Shown: piece by piece, positions 49,937-60,090 of the stretch | Layout of the letters: each line of letters opens with the position of its first letter | Position numbering within the stretch: the first letter of the stretch is position 1 | DNA from: Pararobbsia silviterrae | GTDB lineage: Bacteria > Pseudomonadota > Gammaproteobacteria > Burkholderiales > Burkholderiaceae | Reading direction: 5' to 3' | Length of the DNA: 64,000 nt | Assembly (NCBI RefSeq): GCF_003628125.1 | Contig: NZ_RBZU01000013.1 | Coordinates: 124,001 to 188,000, forward strand | Translations under genes and position numbers: made by a program | The notes under the pieces: generated by a model | What the model saw: the letters and a program-made list of their open reading frames with translations, nothing else | What the model was told of the DNA's origin: nothing | The model's database searches: none

Positions 49937-50863
49937 TCACGCACGCGCGAGCCGAGCACGCGCCTGCGTGGCGCGCGCGACATTCGATGAAGTCGGCCTG
50001 CCCAACACGTCCGAAATAAATCGGCCCGCATCGATCAGCGCCGGAAGATCGATGCCCGTTGCGATACCGAGTTCATGGCACAGGTACACGACGTCTTCGG
50101 TCGCGACGTTGCCCGTCGCGCCGGGAGAATACGGACATCCGCCGATGCCCGATGCCGAGCTGTCGAAAGTCGCGATGCCGGCCTGCAGCGCCGCGTAGAT
50201 ATTGGCGATGGCCATGCCCCACGTATCGTGGAAGTGTCCGGCGAGCGCGCTGACCGGCACGTCTTTCGCGCACGCTTCGATCATCCGGCGCGCCTTGAGC
50301 GGTGTACCCGTGCCGATGGTGTCGCCAAGGCTGATCTCGTAGCAGCCCATTTGATAGAGCCGTGTCGCCACCGACGCGACTTGCGCGGCGTCGATCTCGC
50401 CTTCGAATGGACAGCCGAGCACGCAGGAGACATAGCCTCGCACGCGTACGCCGGCCGCGATGGCGCGATCGACGACGGGCGCAAAACGCTCGAGGCTTTC
50501 CGCGATCGAACAATTGATGTTCTTTTGCGAGAACGTCTCGGACGCCGCCGCGAACACGGCGACTTCGTCGCATTGCGCCGCGAGCGCCGCGTCAAGACCC
50601 TTGACGTTGGGCACCAGCGCCGAAAACACGACGCCTTGCCCGCGCGCGATCTCGTGCAGTACCTGCGCGCCGTCGGCCATCTGCGGCACCCACTTCGGCG
50701 AGACGAACGCCGCGGCCTCGACCCATTTCACGCCGGCGCCGACGAGGCGTCCGATCCACTCGACCTTCGACGCGGTCGGCACGAACGTCGGTTCGTTCTG
50801 CAGGCCGTCGCGCGGTCCGACCTCGACGATCTTGACGCGATCGGGCAGCGCAGCGTCACGCAT
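49937..50863 (-). CDS. mvaB: Hydroxymethylglutaryl-CoA lyase
   Basis: This 308-residue TIM-barrel enzyme has the catalytic RDGLQNE near the start, HFHDTWGMA (metal-binding His pair) and the active-site Cys in [14 protein letters not shown]. It cleaves HMG-CoA to acetyl-CoA and acetoacetate. The start overlaps the end of the HMG-CoA reductase gene by eight bases. The mvaA-mvaB order is that of Pseudomonas mevalonii, where the pair allows growth on mevalonate. Confidence 0.95.
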   Translation of the reverse strand: MRDAALPDRVKIVEVGPRDGLQNEPTFVPTASKVEWIGRLVGAGVKWVEAAAFVSPKWVPQMADGAQVLHEIARGQGVVFSALVPNVKGLDAALAAQCDEVAVFAAASETFSQKNINCSIAESLERFAPVVDRAIAAGVRVRGYVSCVLGCPFEGEIDAAQVASVATRLYQMGCYEISLGDTIGTGTPLKARRMIEACAKDVPVSALAGHFHDTWGMAIANIYAALQAGIATFDSSASGIGGCPYSPGATGNVATEDVVYLCHELGIATGIDLPALIDAGRFISDVLGRPTSSNVARATQARARLARA

Positions 50864-52142
50864 CGCGGGGCCCTGCGAGCAGCTCTGCCGCGAAATCGGC
50901 GCGCACGTCCTTCACCGCGACCATCTTCCTGACGACCCAATCGATCTCGTCGCCCTTCGCGCCCGCCAACATCGCGATATTGCGCGCATGCAGCGCCATA
51001 TGGCCGCGCTGAATGCCTTCGGTCGCAAGCGCGCGCAAGGCGCCCAGGTTCTGCGCGAGACCCACGGCGACGGCGATTTCACCGAGTTCCTGCGCCGATT
51101 TCACATCCATGATCTTCAAAGCGAGCCGTGCGAGCGGATGCGTTTTGGTCGCGCCGCCGACGAGCCCCACCGGCATCGGCATCTCGATCGTGCCGACGAG
51201 ATCGCCGTTAGCCGCGCGCTCCCACGTCGTCAACGACGTATAGCGGCCGCTGCGGCTCGCGTAAGCATGCGCGCCTGCCTCCACGGCGCGCCAGTCGTTA
51301 CCGGTCGCGACGATCACGGGATCGATGCCGTTCATGATGCCCTTGTTGTGGGTCGCGGCACGATAGGGGTCGATGGCGGCGAACAGATAGGCGTCGACGA
51401 CGCCGTTGATCACGTCCTCGCCCGAATATTCTTTCGTGGCGAGCGTATCGGCGGAATACCGCACATGTGCGCGCGCGAGCCGCAGGTCCGCCAGATTGGA
51501 GAGGATGCGCAAACGCACCTTGCCGCCCGTGAGCGCTTCGATGCGGCCCGCCACCGATTCGGCCATCGTGTTGACCGTGTTCGCGCCCATCGCGTCGCGT
51601 ACGTCGACGATCAGGTGCGCGACGACCATCGCGCCGCGCGCCGTGTCGGGGAACACATGCACTTCGATATCCCGGCATCCGCCGCCCAGGCCGATCAGGA
51701 TCTTGTCGCGACTGTTCGCCAGATCGATCAGTTCCTGTTTGTGCTTCAGGATCGAGAGCCGCGCGCCGTACGGATCGGCCACGTCGACGACCTGCACCTG
51801 AGCACGCATCAGCGGGCCGGTGCTCGACGTCTGGAATCCGCCCGCGACGCGCGAGAGCTTCGCCATGAACGAGGCGGCCGCCACGATCGAGGGTTCCTCG
51901 ACGGCCATCGGCACGATGACGTCTTTCCCGTTGATCTGGAAATAACCCGCGACAGCCAGCGGCAACTCGAACGTGCCGATGACGTTCTCGATCATCCCGT
52001 CGGCGACCGCAAGCGGGAGCGCGCCGGGTTGAGCGAGTTGCGCATGCGCCGCGTCGTCGAAACCGACCGCCTTGCTCACGTGATCAAGACGCGCGGCCGG
52101 GGAAAGCGCACGGAAATTGGGGAGAGTCGAATCGATGCTCAT
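50856..52142 (-). CDS. mvaA: Class II HMG-CoA reductase (degradative)
   Basis: This 428-residue protein has the same length as the P. mevalonii enzyme. The catalytic residues fall at the same numbers: Glu83 ([11 protein letters not shown]), Lys267 ([11 protein letters not shown]), Asp283 (GND) and His381 ([11 protein letters not shown]). Class II enzymes in this setting run in the oxidative direction, mevalonate + CoA + NAD to HMG-CoA. The ATG at 52142 has AAAGGA five bases upstream. It is followed by mvaB and a transporter, and is divergent from a MocR regulator. Confidence 0.96.
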   Translation of the reverse strand: MSIDSTLPNFRALSPAARLDHVSKAVGFDDAAHAQLAQPGALPLAVADGMIENVIGTFELPLAVAGYFQINGKDVIVPMAVEEPSIVAAASFMAKLSRVAGGFQTSSTGPLMRAQVQVVDVADPYGARLSILKHKQELIDLANSRDKILIGLGGGCRDIEVHVFPDTARGAMVVAHLIVDVRDAMGANTVNTMAESVAGRIEALTGGKVRLRILSNLADLRLARAHVRYSADTLATKEYSGEDVINGVVDAYLFAAIDPYRAATHNKGIMNGIDPVIVATGNDWRAVEAGAHAYASRSGRYTSLTTWERAANGDLVGTIEMPMPVGLVGGATKTHPLARLALKIMDVKSAQELGEIAVAVGLAQNLGALRALATEGIQRGHMALHARNIAMLAGAKGDEIDWVVRKMVAVKDVRADFAAELLAGPRDA

Positions 52143-52219
52143 TGGGTCCTTTGTCTCAGATGCCACAACGCCGTCGGATGGCTTGCGGGGGTCAATCGAT
52201 GGCCGAATAATAAGCAAGG

Positions 52220-52270
52220 TGTACCCTTTATAAAGGTACAGTTCTCAACGACAGACACGCAACTGTACCC
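52220..52270. promoter_or_regulatory. TGTACC repeat operator in the mva promoter
   Basis: TGTACCC occurs directly repeated at 52220-52226 and 52264-52270, 44 bases apart (about four helical turns). Between them GGTACAGTT (52235-52243) is the exact inverse of AACTGTACC (52261-52269). MocR/GntR proteins typically bind two direct repeats plus an inverted one. The block lies between mvaA and the MocR gene. Confidence 0.65.
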
Positions 52271-52300
52271 AAGACAATTCGCCTATTTTGCGGAGCAGCA

Positions 52301-53704
52301 ATGAATAATCGGCGTGAAACGGCCACCCTGTCGGCCTCCATTGCGGACAATCTGGCCAAACAGATCGAGGAAGGGGTGTTGCCGGCAGGTTCCAGATTGC
52401 CCTCGATTAGGGAATACGCTGAGGCGGCGGGCTGTTCGAAAAACACCGTGATCAGTGCGTTCGACATCCTGACCGCCAACGGCTTGATCGAACCGCGGCG
52501 CGGCTCGGGGTTTTTCGTCGTGCGGCGCGTGATCGCCGCCGAGGAAGCCGAGGAAGCGACGACGCTCAATCGAGCGATGGACATCGTCTGGCTCATGCGC
52601 GAGCAGTTGCAGACGAAGCCCGACGTGCTCAATCTCGGCGAAGGTTTCCCCCCTGTCGAATGGCTCGAAGAGACACGCCTCGACCACTACCATCAGCGTG
52701 TGGTGCGTACGGGCGTCGCGTCGCTGTTCCGCTATGGGAGTCGGTTCGGCTATCTGCCGTTGAGGCAGTCGCTGCAGCAGAAACTGGCCGGCTACGATAT
52801 CGACGCGGGCCCATCGCAGATCGTGTTGACGCACGGCGCCAACCAGGCGATGGACATGGTGCTCCGATACTTTGTGCAACCGGGCGACACGGTGCTCGTC
52901 GACGACCCTGGCTACTACACGCTGTTCGGGAAGCTCAAGCTGAGCGGTGCAAATATTGTCGGCGTGCAAAGAGAAATCGACGGACCGAATATCCGCCAGT
53001 TGGAAGAGCATCTCGTCACGTATCGGCCCAAGTTGTTTTTCACGCAATCGGTGGGTCACAATCCGACCGCGGCCGATACCAGCGCGGCCAAGGCACACCG
53101 GATTCTGCAACTGGCCGAACGATACGATCTGACGATCGTCGAGGACGACGCGTTGGCCGATCTACGGCCACGCGCGCTGACGCGCATCGCCACGCTCGAT
53201 CAGTTGCGGCGCACGATCTATATCGGCAGTTTCGCCAAGTCGGTGTCCGCAGCGTTGCGAGTCGGCTTTATTGCGTGTCATGCGGCGCTCGCGAGCGACC
53301 TGGCCGACGTGAAGATGCTCACGCATGTCAGCAGTTCCGAATACTGCGAGCGCACGCTCGATGCGATCATCAGCGACGGCCATTTTCTGCGGCATACGAA
53401 CCATCTTCAGGAAAAGCTGCGGCGCGCAACCGACACCGCGATCAAGGCGCTCACGCGGCTCGATGCGCACATTTACAAACCGTGCGAGCAGACCCTCTAT
53501 CTGTGGGCATCGCTGCCCGGGTGGACAGACTCGATGAAACTCGCCGAGGCCCTGATCGAGCGCGGGGTCATTCTCGCGCCGGGCGCGGTCTTCTCCCCCG
53601 ACGCGGATCAAGTGTCGGCTTACTGCCGCTTCAATGTCGCCTATCTCGCGGACAAGCGCTTCGCGGCGGCATTGCATGCATGCGCGTCGCATGGCGCGCG
53701 ATGA
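52301..53704 (+). CDS. MocR-type regulator (GntR helix-turn-helix fused to aminotransferase-like domain)
   Basis: Residues 1-75 form a GntR winged helix (LPAGSRLPSIREYAEAAGCS, KNTVISAFDILTANGLI). Residues about 110-465 form a fold-type I aminotransferase domain with HNPTA at 253-257, EDDAL at 281-285 and the PLP lysine K313 in GSFAKSVSAALRVGF. It is divergent from mvaA and therefore the likely controller of mevalonate use. MocR proteins usually sense amines or PLP-linked compounds, so a mevalonate-derived signal would be unusual. Confidence 0.93.
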   Translation: MNNRRETATLSASIADNLAKQIEEGVLPAGSRLPSIREYAEAAGCSKNTVISAFDILTANGLIEPRRGSGFFVVRRVIAAEEAEEATTLNRAMDIVWLMREQLQTKPDVLNLGEGFPPVEWLEETRLDHYHQRVVRTGVASLFRYGSRFGYLPLRQSLQQKLAGYDIDAGPSQIVLTHGANQAMDMVLRYFVQPGDTVLVDDPGYYTLFGKLKLSGANIVGVQREIDGPNIRQLEEHLVTYRPKLFFTQSVGHNPTAADTSAAKAHRILQLAERYDLTIVEDDALADLRPRALTRIATLDQLRRTIYIGSFAKSVSAALRVGFIACHAALASDLADVKMLTHVSSSEYCERTLDAIISDGHFLRHTNHLQEKLRRATDTAIKALTRLDAHIYKPCEQTLYLWASLPGWTDSMKLAEALIERGVILAPGAVFSPDADQVSAYCRFNVAYLADKRFAAALHACASHGAR

Positions 53705-53835
53705 ACGCTTGGCAAGGCGGCTTTCTCTGACCGCGCCTTCGACTCAAGGACGTGCGACCGGGCAATGATTAGGCTGCAACACCCGCCCGCCGAACCGATT
53801 GATCGGACGTACGATGCGCGCGGACCAGCGCGGCC

Positions 53836-54792
53836 CTATTGAACGTTCGCTCGGAAAAACGCAAGCGCCATGTCGTCGAGCTGCCTATGAAACGCGATGC
53901 GATCGAAGCCGTTCGCGTCGACACAGAGTTCTGGCACATCGTGCTTCATCGCATCCGAGCATGGTGCAAGAAAGGCAAAATGCGCCGCGTTGGCAACGCG
54001 GTGATATTCCGGTCTTTGAGGAAGGGTATCAGCGAGTGCGGGCGTGTTGCGGGGAAGCACGCCGTCACCGCCGAACTCGGACGCCCAGAGCTGAATCGGC
54101 GCCTTGATGTTCTTCAGGCTCTCCGCGGTCGGGAATACGTTGAGCGGGTCCGCCAGGACGAAGGCTTTGATCCGTGCGTCGTGCGTCAGGGGGCCGACTG
54201 AGACCTCTTGACGCTGAAGTTGTTCGCAAATCGGCGCGTTCGGATCGGTGCACGGAACATCGGCGTGCAGGAAGTCGGGGATGCCGCCGGCCAGCACCAA
54301 TCCGGTGTAGCCGCCCCGCGAAAAGCCGAAAAATCCGATCCGTTGCGGATCGATATTGGCCGCGTCGGGCGCGGCGCTCAACATGTAGTCGATGAGACGT
54401 TTGATGTCGGTGGGCCGTTCGACGAACTCGGACAGCTCGCCCGCGCGACTCATATCGGAGAATGTATCCCCGGGATGATTGATTGCCGCGACGACAAAAC
54501 CCGCGTCGGCCAGCGTCTCGGCGAGATCATGGTGACCGAGGTAGGATCCGCCGTGGCCATGTGAAATGACGATCAGAGGGTGCTTGCCGCCCACGGTCGG
54601 GCAATCGCGCTGCCCTTTGAGGACATATGGCCCGATCCGTACTTCCGAGGCAGGCATCGAGCATGGGGTCCACACCATGGCCTTCAGCGCCGGGCCCTCG
54701 GCGTCGGACGGGATTTGCACGACCTTGATTCCCGCGGCATGAGCGAGTGTCGTCAAGAAGCACAATAGAACAGCCGATATGAGCGTTTTCAT
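53836..54792 (-). CDS. Exported alpha/beta hydrolase
   Basis: This 318-residue protein has a signal peptide ending LAHAAG. It then has the oxyanion region VISHGHGGSYLGH, the nucleophile elbow GFSRGG (Ser), a possible catalytic Asp in VLADPLNVFP or later, and a His in NAAHFAFL. It has several Cys that could form disulfides (PCTDPNAPIC, APCSD, ELC). It resembles dienelactone-hydrolase-like or platelet-activating-factor-acetylhydrolase-like secreted esterases. No operon partner. Confidence 0.82.
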   Translation of the reverse strand: MKTLISAVLLCFLTTLAHAAGIKVVQIPSDAEGPALKAMVWTPCSMPASEVRIGPYVLKGQRDCPTVGGKHPLIVISHGHGGSYLGHHDLAETLADAGFVVAAINHPGDTFSDMSRAGELSEFVERPTDIKRLIDYMLSAAPDAANIDPQRIGFFGFSRGGYTGLVLAGGIPDFLHADVPCTDPNAPICEQLQRQEVSVGPLTHDARIKAFVLADPLNVFPTAESLKNIKAPIQLWASEFGGDGVLPRNTPALADTLPQRPEYHRVANAAHFAFLAPCSDAMKHDVPELCVDANGFDRIAFHRQLDDMALAFFRANVQ

Positions 54793-55153
54793 TGCGTCTC
54801 GGGCGTGGAGTTGGGTTTGCTTTCAATACCGTAACAAGCGATTTCCAAGCAAAACTTCAAGAAGCTGAATTCGACTGCGCGCCGATTTTATTCTCTTACG
54901 GGAAGCGCTGGAATTCGGACGGTGAGTCGCTCATGTGTCCCGCGTCCACTCACGCAAGCAGTCGCAATGTGCCGGCGGCCCGATGCGGACCTCGATCGTC
55001 GACCCCTCCCCTCGACTGCCGCTTGGATGCCGCATATCGCAATGACCGCTTCTAGGGCGCAACGAAAGTTTGCTTCGTCTAGTCGAGCGGCCACTTTCGT
55101 CGCACTGAATCGGGCACGATGCGAAGCCGACGACGAACGCCTTCAATGCGCGC
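54793..55153. other. Intergenic region
   Basis: About 360 bases with lower GC just upstream of the hydrolase gene, probably its promoter. The rest, towards the LysR stop, has only open frames without coding character. Nothing further was recognised. Confidence 0.4.
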
Positions 55154-56041
55154 TCAGAAGCCGGCACTCGCGAGGTGGTCGGCAAGTGAGCGGGCTGAAG
55201 CGCTCATATGGTCTCGAACTCGGGTGCAGACCGACAGCTTGCGGACTGCCCAGTCGTCGGCCAGACGAACGGCCCCTAGCTTCATAAGCTGACGACAATG
55301 ACGAATTGTCGTTTCCGGCACGATCCCGATGCCAACGCCGCCTGCCGCCATGCGACAAATGCCTTCGAACGTTCGGGTCCGCACGCGAATCTTGAGCCGT
55401 CCGCCGGCGATATGAGCCCGCCCGTCGAGATTGTCCTGCAAGGCGCCGTCTGCCAGCCCGATAAAGTGCTCGTGCAAGATATCGGTGAAAAAGACTTCCT
55501 CCCGCAATAGCAGGGGATGATCCGGCGACGCCACGACGACCAGCCGGTCGACGACAAAAGGTCGCAGTTGCAAGCCTTCCGTGCTAACTGTATCCGAGAC
55601 AATTCCAATTTCCGTGAGCCCGTTCGTGAGCGCCCTGACGACTTCCGCGCTCTGCCGTTCCTTCAGTTCGACATCGATATGCGGATGCAATGCCATCCAG
55701 GTCGCGAGACGGTCCGGTAAGTGCTCGGTGATCGCCGCAGTCGGCGCCATCAGCGGCACCACCGTCCTGACGCCTTGCGCGTGCTCATCCAGCTCATTCC
55801 GCATCTGTGCCATCTGACGTTGAATCAGCATGGCGTGGTGGGCAAGCGCTTCACCGGCGTGGGTGGGCGTGACGCCGCGCCGGCCACGGTCCAAAAGCGT
55901 CACACCGCTTTCGATCTCCATATCGCGCAAGCGTTGGCTGGCGGCCGGCAGCGAAAGGCCTGCCGCTTCTGCCCCATGCGTAATACTGCCGGCGTCCAGG
56001 ACGGCCAGAAATAGACGGAGGTCAACGAGATCGAAACGCAT
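55154..56041 (-). CDS. LysR-family regulator, divergent from an MFS pump
   Basis: This 295-residue protein has an N-terminal winged helix (LRLFLAVLDAGSITHGAEAA, SLPAASQRLRDME, VTLLDRGRRGVTPT) and a LysR substrate domain (LPDRLATWMALHPHIDVEL, GLTEIGIV, GVGIGIVPE). It is divergent from the DHA2-type transporter gene with 129 bases between and is the probable regulator of that gene. Confidence 0.92.
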   Translation of the reverse strand: MRFDLVDLRLFLAVLDAGSITHGAEAAGLSLPAASQRLRDMEIESGVTLLDRGRRGVTPTHAGEALAHHAMLIQRQMAQMRNELDEHAQGVRTVVPLMAPTAAITEHLPDRLATWMALHPHIDVELKERQSAEVVRALTNGLTEIGIVSDTVSTEGLQLRPFVVDRLVVVASPDHPLLLREEVFFTDILHEHFIGLADGALQDNLDGRAHIAGGRLKIRVRTRTFEGICRMAAGGVGIGIVPETTIRHCRQLMKLGAVRLADDWAVRKLSVCTRVRDHMSASARSLADHLASAGF

Positions 56042-56170
56042 GCCGGTAAAGGTATCAAAGATTGTGACTTAGGATCGGCGAAAGGCTTCCTGCAAATAAT
56101 CCGAATTGCGCCTTTCAAGCGATGCCGCAAACATGCGGCCTATCCGTCTTTCAGGTTAGCAGGAGTGCGC

Positions 56171-57550
56171 ATGTTGCTGGGAACTCGCGAGATGAGCGGC
56201 GAAGGACTCGCTTCCGCCCAACGTTTTTTGGCGGCCGCCGCCATCATGCTGGGTATCTTGATGGGGGCGCTCGACAGTTCGATCGTCAACATCGCGCTGC
56301 CCGACATTGCCGGTGCGTTAAAGACTGACCGTGCATCCGTGGTCTGGGTGGCCAACAGCTATCAACTTGCGAGCGCTGTCTCCATGTTGATCTTTGCAGG
56401 TCTTGCGCGAGAACTGGGTCAGCGGAATGTGTTTGGGGCAGGCGTCATCGTATTCACGATGTCCTCGCTGGGCTGTGCGATGGCCGGGTCAATCGGCATC
56501 CTTGTGACGATGCGTGCGTTGCAAGGCATCGGCTATGCCGCGATGGTCACCGTCGGACTCGGTCTGTATCGGGTGATTTTCCCGCCGAGATCGCTGAGTG
56601 TCGTGCTGGGATGGAATGCGCTTGCCGTGTCGTTCGGCACGACGATCGGGCCGGTCGGAGGCGGGTTGATCATTTCCCATTTCTCGTGGCCGTGGTTATT
56701 TCTGATTAACCTGCCGCTGGGGGTCGTCACGATCTTTTATACCTATCGCTTTTTGCCGCTCGACGCGGGGCGCGCGACGGGATTCGACTTCATTGGCGCG
56801 TTGCTGTCGGCGATGGCATTGAGCGGATTGGTGGTGGGCGTGGACCAGTTGGGTCGTTGGCGCATCGCGCACCTTGCGCTTATCTTCGTACTGACCGTGC
56901 TTGTCGCCGCTTTATGGATCGACTGGCAAAAGCGGGCCGAGACGCCGCTTGTACCGCTCGAGATTTTCCGATCCCGCCGTTTCTCGATGGCGATTTTCTC
57001 ATCGTTGTGCATGTTCACTGCGCAAGGGCTCGCGATGGTGGCGTTGCCGTTCGTGCTGCAGCACGACTATGGCTACGGCGTGTTGCAATCGGCGTTCCTG
57101 TTTATGCCCTGGCCGCTTGCCGTGCTCGTGGTCGCGCCGATAGCGGGCAAGCTTGCGACACGGATCAGCGGCACGCTGTTGTCATCGGTCGGTGTAATGG
57201 TGATGTCGGTCGGCCTCGGGGCGATCGCCTTCCTGCCCGCCCGGATATCCGTCGGCACACTCCTCTGGCCGATTGGTCTATGCGGGATCGGGTATGGGCT
57301 ATTTCTCCCGCCGAACAACAGCGAGATACTCAGCAACGTGCCCAAGACGCTATCGTCTGTTGGCTCGGGGGTGCTTTCGACCGCGAAGACGATCGGGCAA
57401 TCGCTGGGGACGGCCTTGGTGGCCGCGACCTTCGCGATGGTGTCGGAAGCGGGCGGGCAAGACGTGACGTTCGCTCGCGTGTCCTTCATGATCGCAGGCG
57501 CTGTCGCCGTGGTATCGAGTATGGTCAGCGTCGCGCGCATTCATCGATAG
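56171..57550 (+). CDS. MFS transporter, DHA2 (14-helix) drug exporter type
   Basis: This 459-residue protein has GALDSSIVNIALPDIAGAL in helix 1, WVANSYQLASAVSMLIFAGL, GRELGQR-like loop 2-3 (ARELGQRNVFGAG), the motif-C-like GTTIGPVGGGLIISHFSWPW in helix 5, and LINLPLG. This pattern is that of EmrB/QacA-type proton antiporters. The ATG at 56171 follows an AGGAG by five bases; the frame also has a GTG at 56165. Confidence 0.92.
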   Translation: MLLGTREMSGEGLASAQRFLAAAAIMLGILMGALDSSIVNIALPDIAGALKTDRASVVWVANSYQLASAVSMLIFAGLARELGQRNVFGAGVIVFTMSSLGCAMAGSIGILVTMRALQGIGYAAMVTVGLGLYRVIFPPRSLSVVLGWNALAVSFGTTIGPVGGGLIISHFSWPWLFLINLPLGVVTIFYTYRFLPLDAGRATGFDFIGALLSAMALSGLVVGVDQLGRWRIAHLALIFVLTVLVAALWIDWQKRAETPLVPLEIFRSRRFSMAIFSSLCMFTAQGLAMVALPFVLQHDYGYGVLQSAFLFMPWPLAVLVVAPIAGKLATRISGTLLSSVGVMVMSVGLGAIAFLPARISVGTLLWPIGLCGIGYGLFLPPNNSEILSNVPKTLSSVGSGVLSTAKTIGQSLGTALVAATFAMVSEAGGQDVTFARVSFMIAGAVAVVSSMVSVARIHR

Positions 57551-57708
57551 TCGAGATGTCCGGCTGCCAAGCTGCAAGTGTTCTGTCAAGGCCCGCGCCA
57601 AATTCGAAAACGGAGGGTCCGCTAAAGAGCGGAGAAATGGCAAACGACCTTGGGGGAACCGACACTGGGTCAAATCCTGCACTAATCCAGGGCCCCGTAT
57701 TTGCCTTG

Positions 57709-58380
57709 TCACAAGGCTTCCGCGGTGACGGTCACATAGAGATCAGCGAGCCGGTCGTCTTCGTCAAACGTCAACCTGTAAAGTGTTTGATAGCCCGCGT
57801 GAACGCCCCTGCACGCCATTACCTTAAACGGCTTAGGCTGTCGATTGAACGGCTCTCGCGTGATCGCCATAAACAGATCGTTCTCGGCTTTTCGATCTTC
57901 AGCGCACGGGTCTCCCACGATTGCGAGGACATTCTTCAAGTTGAGCCGCTCGTCCGACGGCGAAAACCAGATTCGCAAGACTGCTTGCTCGATGTGGCCG
58001 CGACTGTCGACAAATCGCATGAGATCGCCTTGGACTTTCATCGCGGGAACAAGCCCGGAAAAATCGCTGATCCTATATCTATAGGACGGCAAGCTCTTTT
58101 CTTTGTGCTCAAAGAGCGGCGATCCCGCTTCGTTGAAGAACATCTTGATGTCGTGCGCGCCCAGCACCTGTTTCATGGTATCAGCGGCGTAAAAATCATC
58201 ACGCATCAGGATGTCGTTGTTTACGATCAGGGCGACATTCGCAACAAGCGCCTCCGGATCCTTAGGTTCGACGGCGTGCGAGTACGGCGAAGCGCATGCG
58301 TGGAGAACGAACGTACTCAAGGCAAACAGCCCCATGAGAAGCGTCTCACGCATGCCCGTTTTTTTCATTTTTTTGTTCAC
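57709..58380 (-). CDS. Small lipoprotein of unknown function
   Basis: This 223-residue protein has a basic N-terminus, a hydrophobic helix and a lipobox VLHAC. The mature part (NVALIVNNDILMRDDFYAAD, HDIKMFFNEAGSPLF, LYRLTFDEDDRLADLYVTVT) is a mixed alpha/beta domain that I do not recognise. Codon use is less GC-rich than that of the genes to the left. It converges with the MFS gene and stands alone. Confidence 0.7.
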   Translation of the reverse strand: MNKKMKKTGMRETLLMGLFALSTFVLHACASPYSHAVEPKDPEALVANVALIVNNDILMRDDFYAADTMKQVLGAHDIKMFFNEAGSPLFEHKEKSLPSYRYRISDFSGLVPAMKVQGDLMRFVDSRGHIEQAVLRIWFSPSDERLNLKNVLAIVGDPCAEDRKAENDLFMAITREPFNRQPKPFKVMACRGVHAGYQTLYRLTFDEDDRLADLYVTVTAEAL

Positions 58381-58542
58381 TCGTCTGTGTCGAACACGAT
58401 TCTCACCGCTCCGGTGGCGTCGACCTTTTTAGCTTGACGGTCTTCAAACCAGGGGCATCGCTCGCTAACGACGGCGAAACGTGCAGCGCATCGTCGGGTG
58501 CCCAGCGTATCGCAAGCCATCACGGCACATTCTCGCCAGACA

Positions 58543-60090
58543 TTAGCCTACACGGAACCGCTCGACGTTCGCGCGCAAATCCTCTGCCTGTGATTGCAGC
58601 GAAAGCGCGGCCGCGGCAGCCTGCTCAACAAGCGCCGCGTTTTGCTGAGTGACCGAGTCCATCTGTGTGACTGCCTGACTAACCTGAACAATCCCCTTGC
58701 TTTGCTCGAGGGATGCCGCTGAAATCTCATTCACGATATCGCTTACGCGCTTCACGGACTGAACGATTTCATCCATCGTCGCACCCGCTGTGTCCACGTG
58801 CCCAGCTCCGAGCTTCACGCGATCGACCGAGTGCTGAATCAGTACCTTGATCTCCTTGGCGGCGATTGCGGAGCGCTGCGCAAGCGAGCGCACCTCGGCA
58901 GCGACAACTGCGAACCCGCGGCCCTCTTCACCCGCTCTAGCCGCTTCCACCGCGGCATTGAGCGCAAGGATATTGGTCTGAAATGCAATACTTTCGATGG
59001 TGCCGACGATGCTGGCAATCTGGTCCGAACCCGCGTTGATTCCGGTCATGGTCTCGACGACCTGCTGCACGACGTTGCCTCCGCGCCGTGCGGCTTCAAG
59101 CGCTTGGGTGGCAATATTACTTGCCTGGCGTGCGTTATCCGCGTTGTGGTTGACCGTCGACGTCAGCTCATCCATGCTCGACGCGGTCTCCTCCAACGCC
59201 GCAGCTTGTTCTTCAGTGCGCTGTGAGAGATCTTGATTGCCGGCGGCAATTTCGCTAGTGGCCGACGCTATCGATGCGCTCGAAGATCGGATGCCACGAA
59301 TCATCATCGCCAACTGCTCCTGCATGCACTTCATCGAGTACATGAGACTGCTGCTGTCGCCCTGCGTTGTCTCAACCCTGACGGTCAGGTCGTTGTCGGC
59401 GATACGCCCGGCGATTGACATCGCTTGCGCAGGGTCTCCGCCGAGTTGGACCAAGATGCTACGGTTAATCCAGATTACGACACCGGCGAGCAGCACAGCG
59501 GCAACGAGCAGGAATCCGAGGCTCTTGTAAAGCGACGCATGAAACGCCGCATCAATGTCGTCCGTGTAGGCGCCGGTCTGAAGAATCCAGTCCCACGGCG
59601 CGTAGTAGCCCGAATAGGACACTTTCGGCGAAATTTCATTGGTGGGTGGCTTCGAAAACACGTAGCTGACGAAGCCCTGACCGTCGCGCTTGATGATGTC
59701 TACGGTATTCCGGTATAGCGGGACACCATTCGCATCTTTATAGTCACCGACCTCCTTGCCATCCATCTCGGGATGGATGGGATGCATGATGATCGCCGGC
59801 TCCGTACTGAGAATGGTGAAGTACCCGGTACCGTGGCCGTAGCGGATCGCCTTGATCGCCGCGAGCGCCTCGCTTTTGGCCTGATCTACCGTCATCGCAC
59901 CTGACGCCGCCTGATCGCCGTAACGTTTCGTAATCGCCAGTGCAATTTCGGTCGCGTGAATCAGATCTGTTTTTCTTTCCTCGAATCGAACCGTGCGTGA
60001 TTGCCAGGCGTCGGCAACGGCGATAAGGGTCATGAACGCTAAGCTCAGTGCGAGCGGTGCCCATAACTTCTGGGCAAAAGACAGTTTCAT
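58543..60090 (-). CDS. Methyl-accepting chemotaxis protein with single Cache domain
   Basis: This 515-residue receptor has an N-terminal helix (APLALSLAFMTLIAVADAW) and a periplasmic sCache_2 domain of about 150 residues (GHGTGYFTILSTEPAIIMHP, GYYAPWDWILQTGAYTDDID). A second helix (SLGFLLVAAVLLAGVVIWI), a HAMP domain and a cytoplasmic signalling helix pair with the conserved tip IESIAFQTNILALNAAVEAA follow. No C-terminal NWETF-type tether is present. sCache_2 domains of this kind often bind small carboxylates. The ATG at 60090 follows TGGAG; upstream sequence is not protein-like. Confidence 0.95.
   Translation of the reverse strand: MKLSFAQKLWAPLALSLAFMTLIAVADAWQSRTVRFEERKTDLIHATEIALAITKRYGDQAASGAMTVDQAKSEALAAIKAIRYGHGTGYFTILSTEPAIIMHPIHPEMDGKEVGDYKDANGVPLYRNTVDIIKRDGQGFVSYVFSKPPTNEISPKVSYSGYYAPWDWILQTGAYTDDIDAAFHASLYKSLGFLLVAAVLLAGVVIWINRSILVQLGGDPAQAMSIAGRIADNDLTVRVETTQGDSSSLMYSMKCMQEQLAMMIRGIRSSSASIASATSEIAAGNQDLSQRTEEQAAALEETASSMDELTSTVNHNADNARQASNIATQALEAARRGGNVVQQVVETMTGINAGSDQIASIVGTIESIAFQTNILALNAAVEAARAGEEGRGFAVVAAEVRSLAQRSAIAAKEIKVLIQHSVDRVKLGAGHVDTAGATMDEIVQSVKRVSDIVNEISAASLEQSKGIVQVSQAVTQMDSVTQQNAALVEQAAAAALSLQSQAEDLRANVERFRVG

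Noticed and set aside
57618-57633. TCCGCT-AAAG-AGCGGA hairpin after the MFS gene
   Set aside because: A 6-bp stem without a T-run is too weak to call a terminator.
56857-58437. A 526-codon plus-strand frame running through the end of the MFS gene and opposite the lipoprotein gene
   Set aside because: It spans two real genes in shadow frames and contains no domain.
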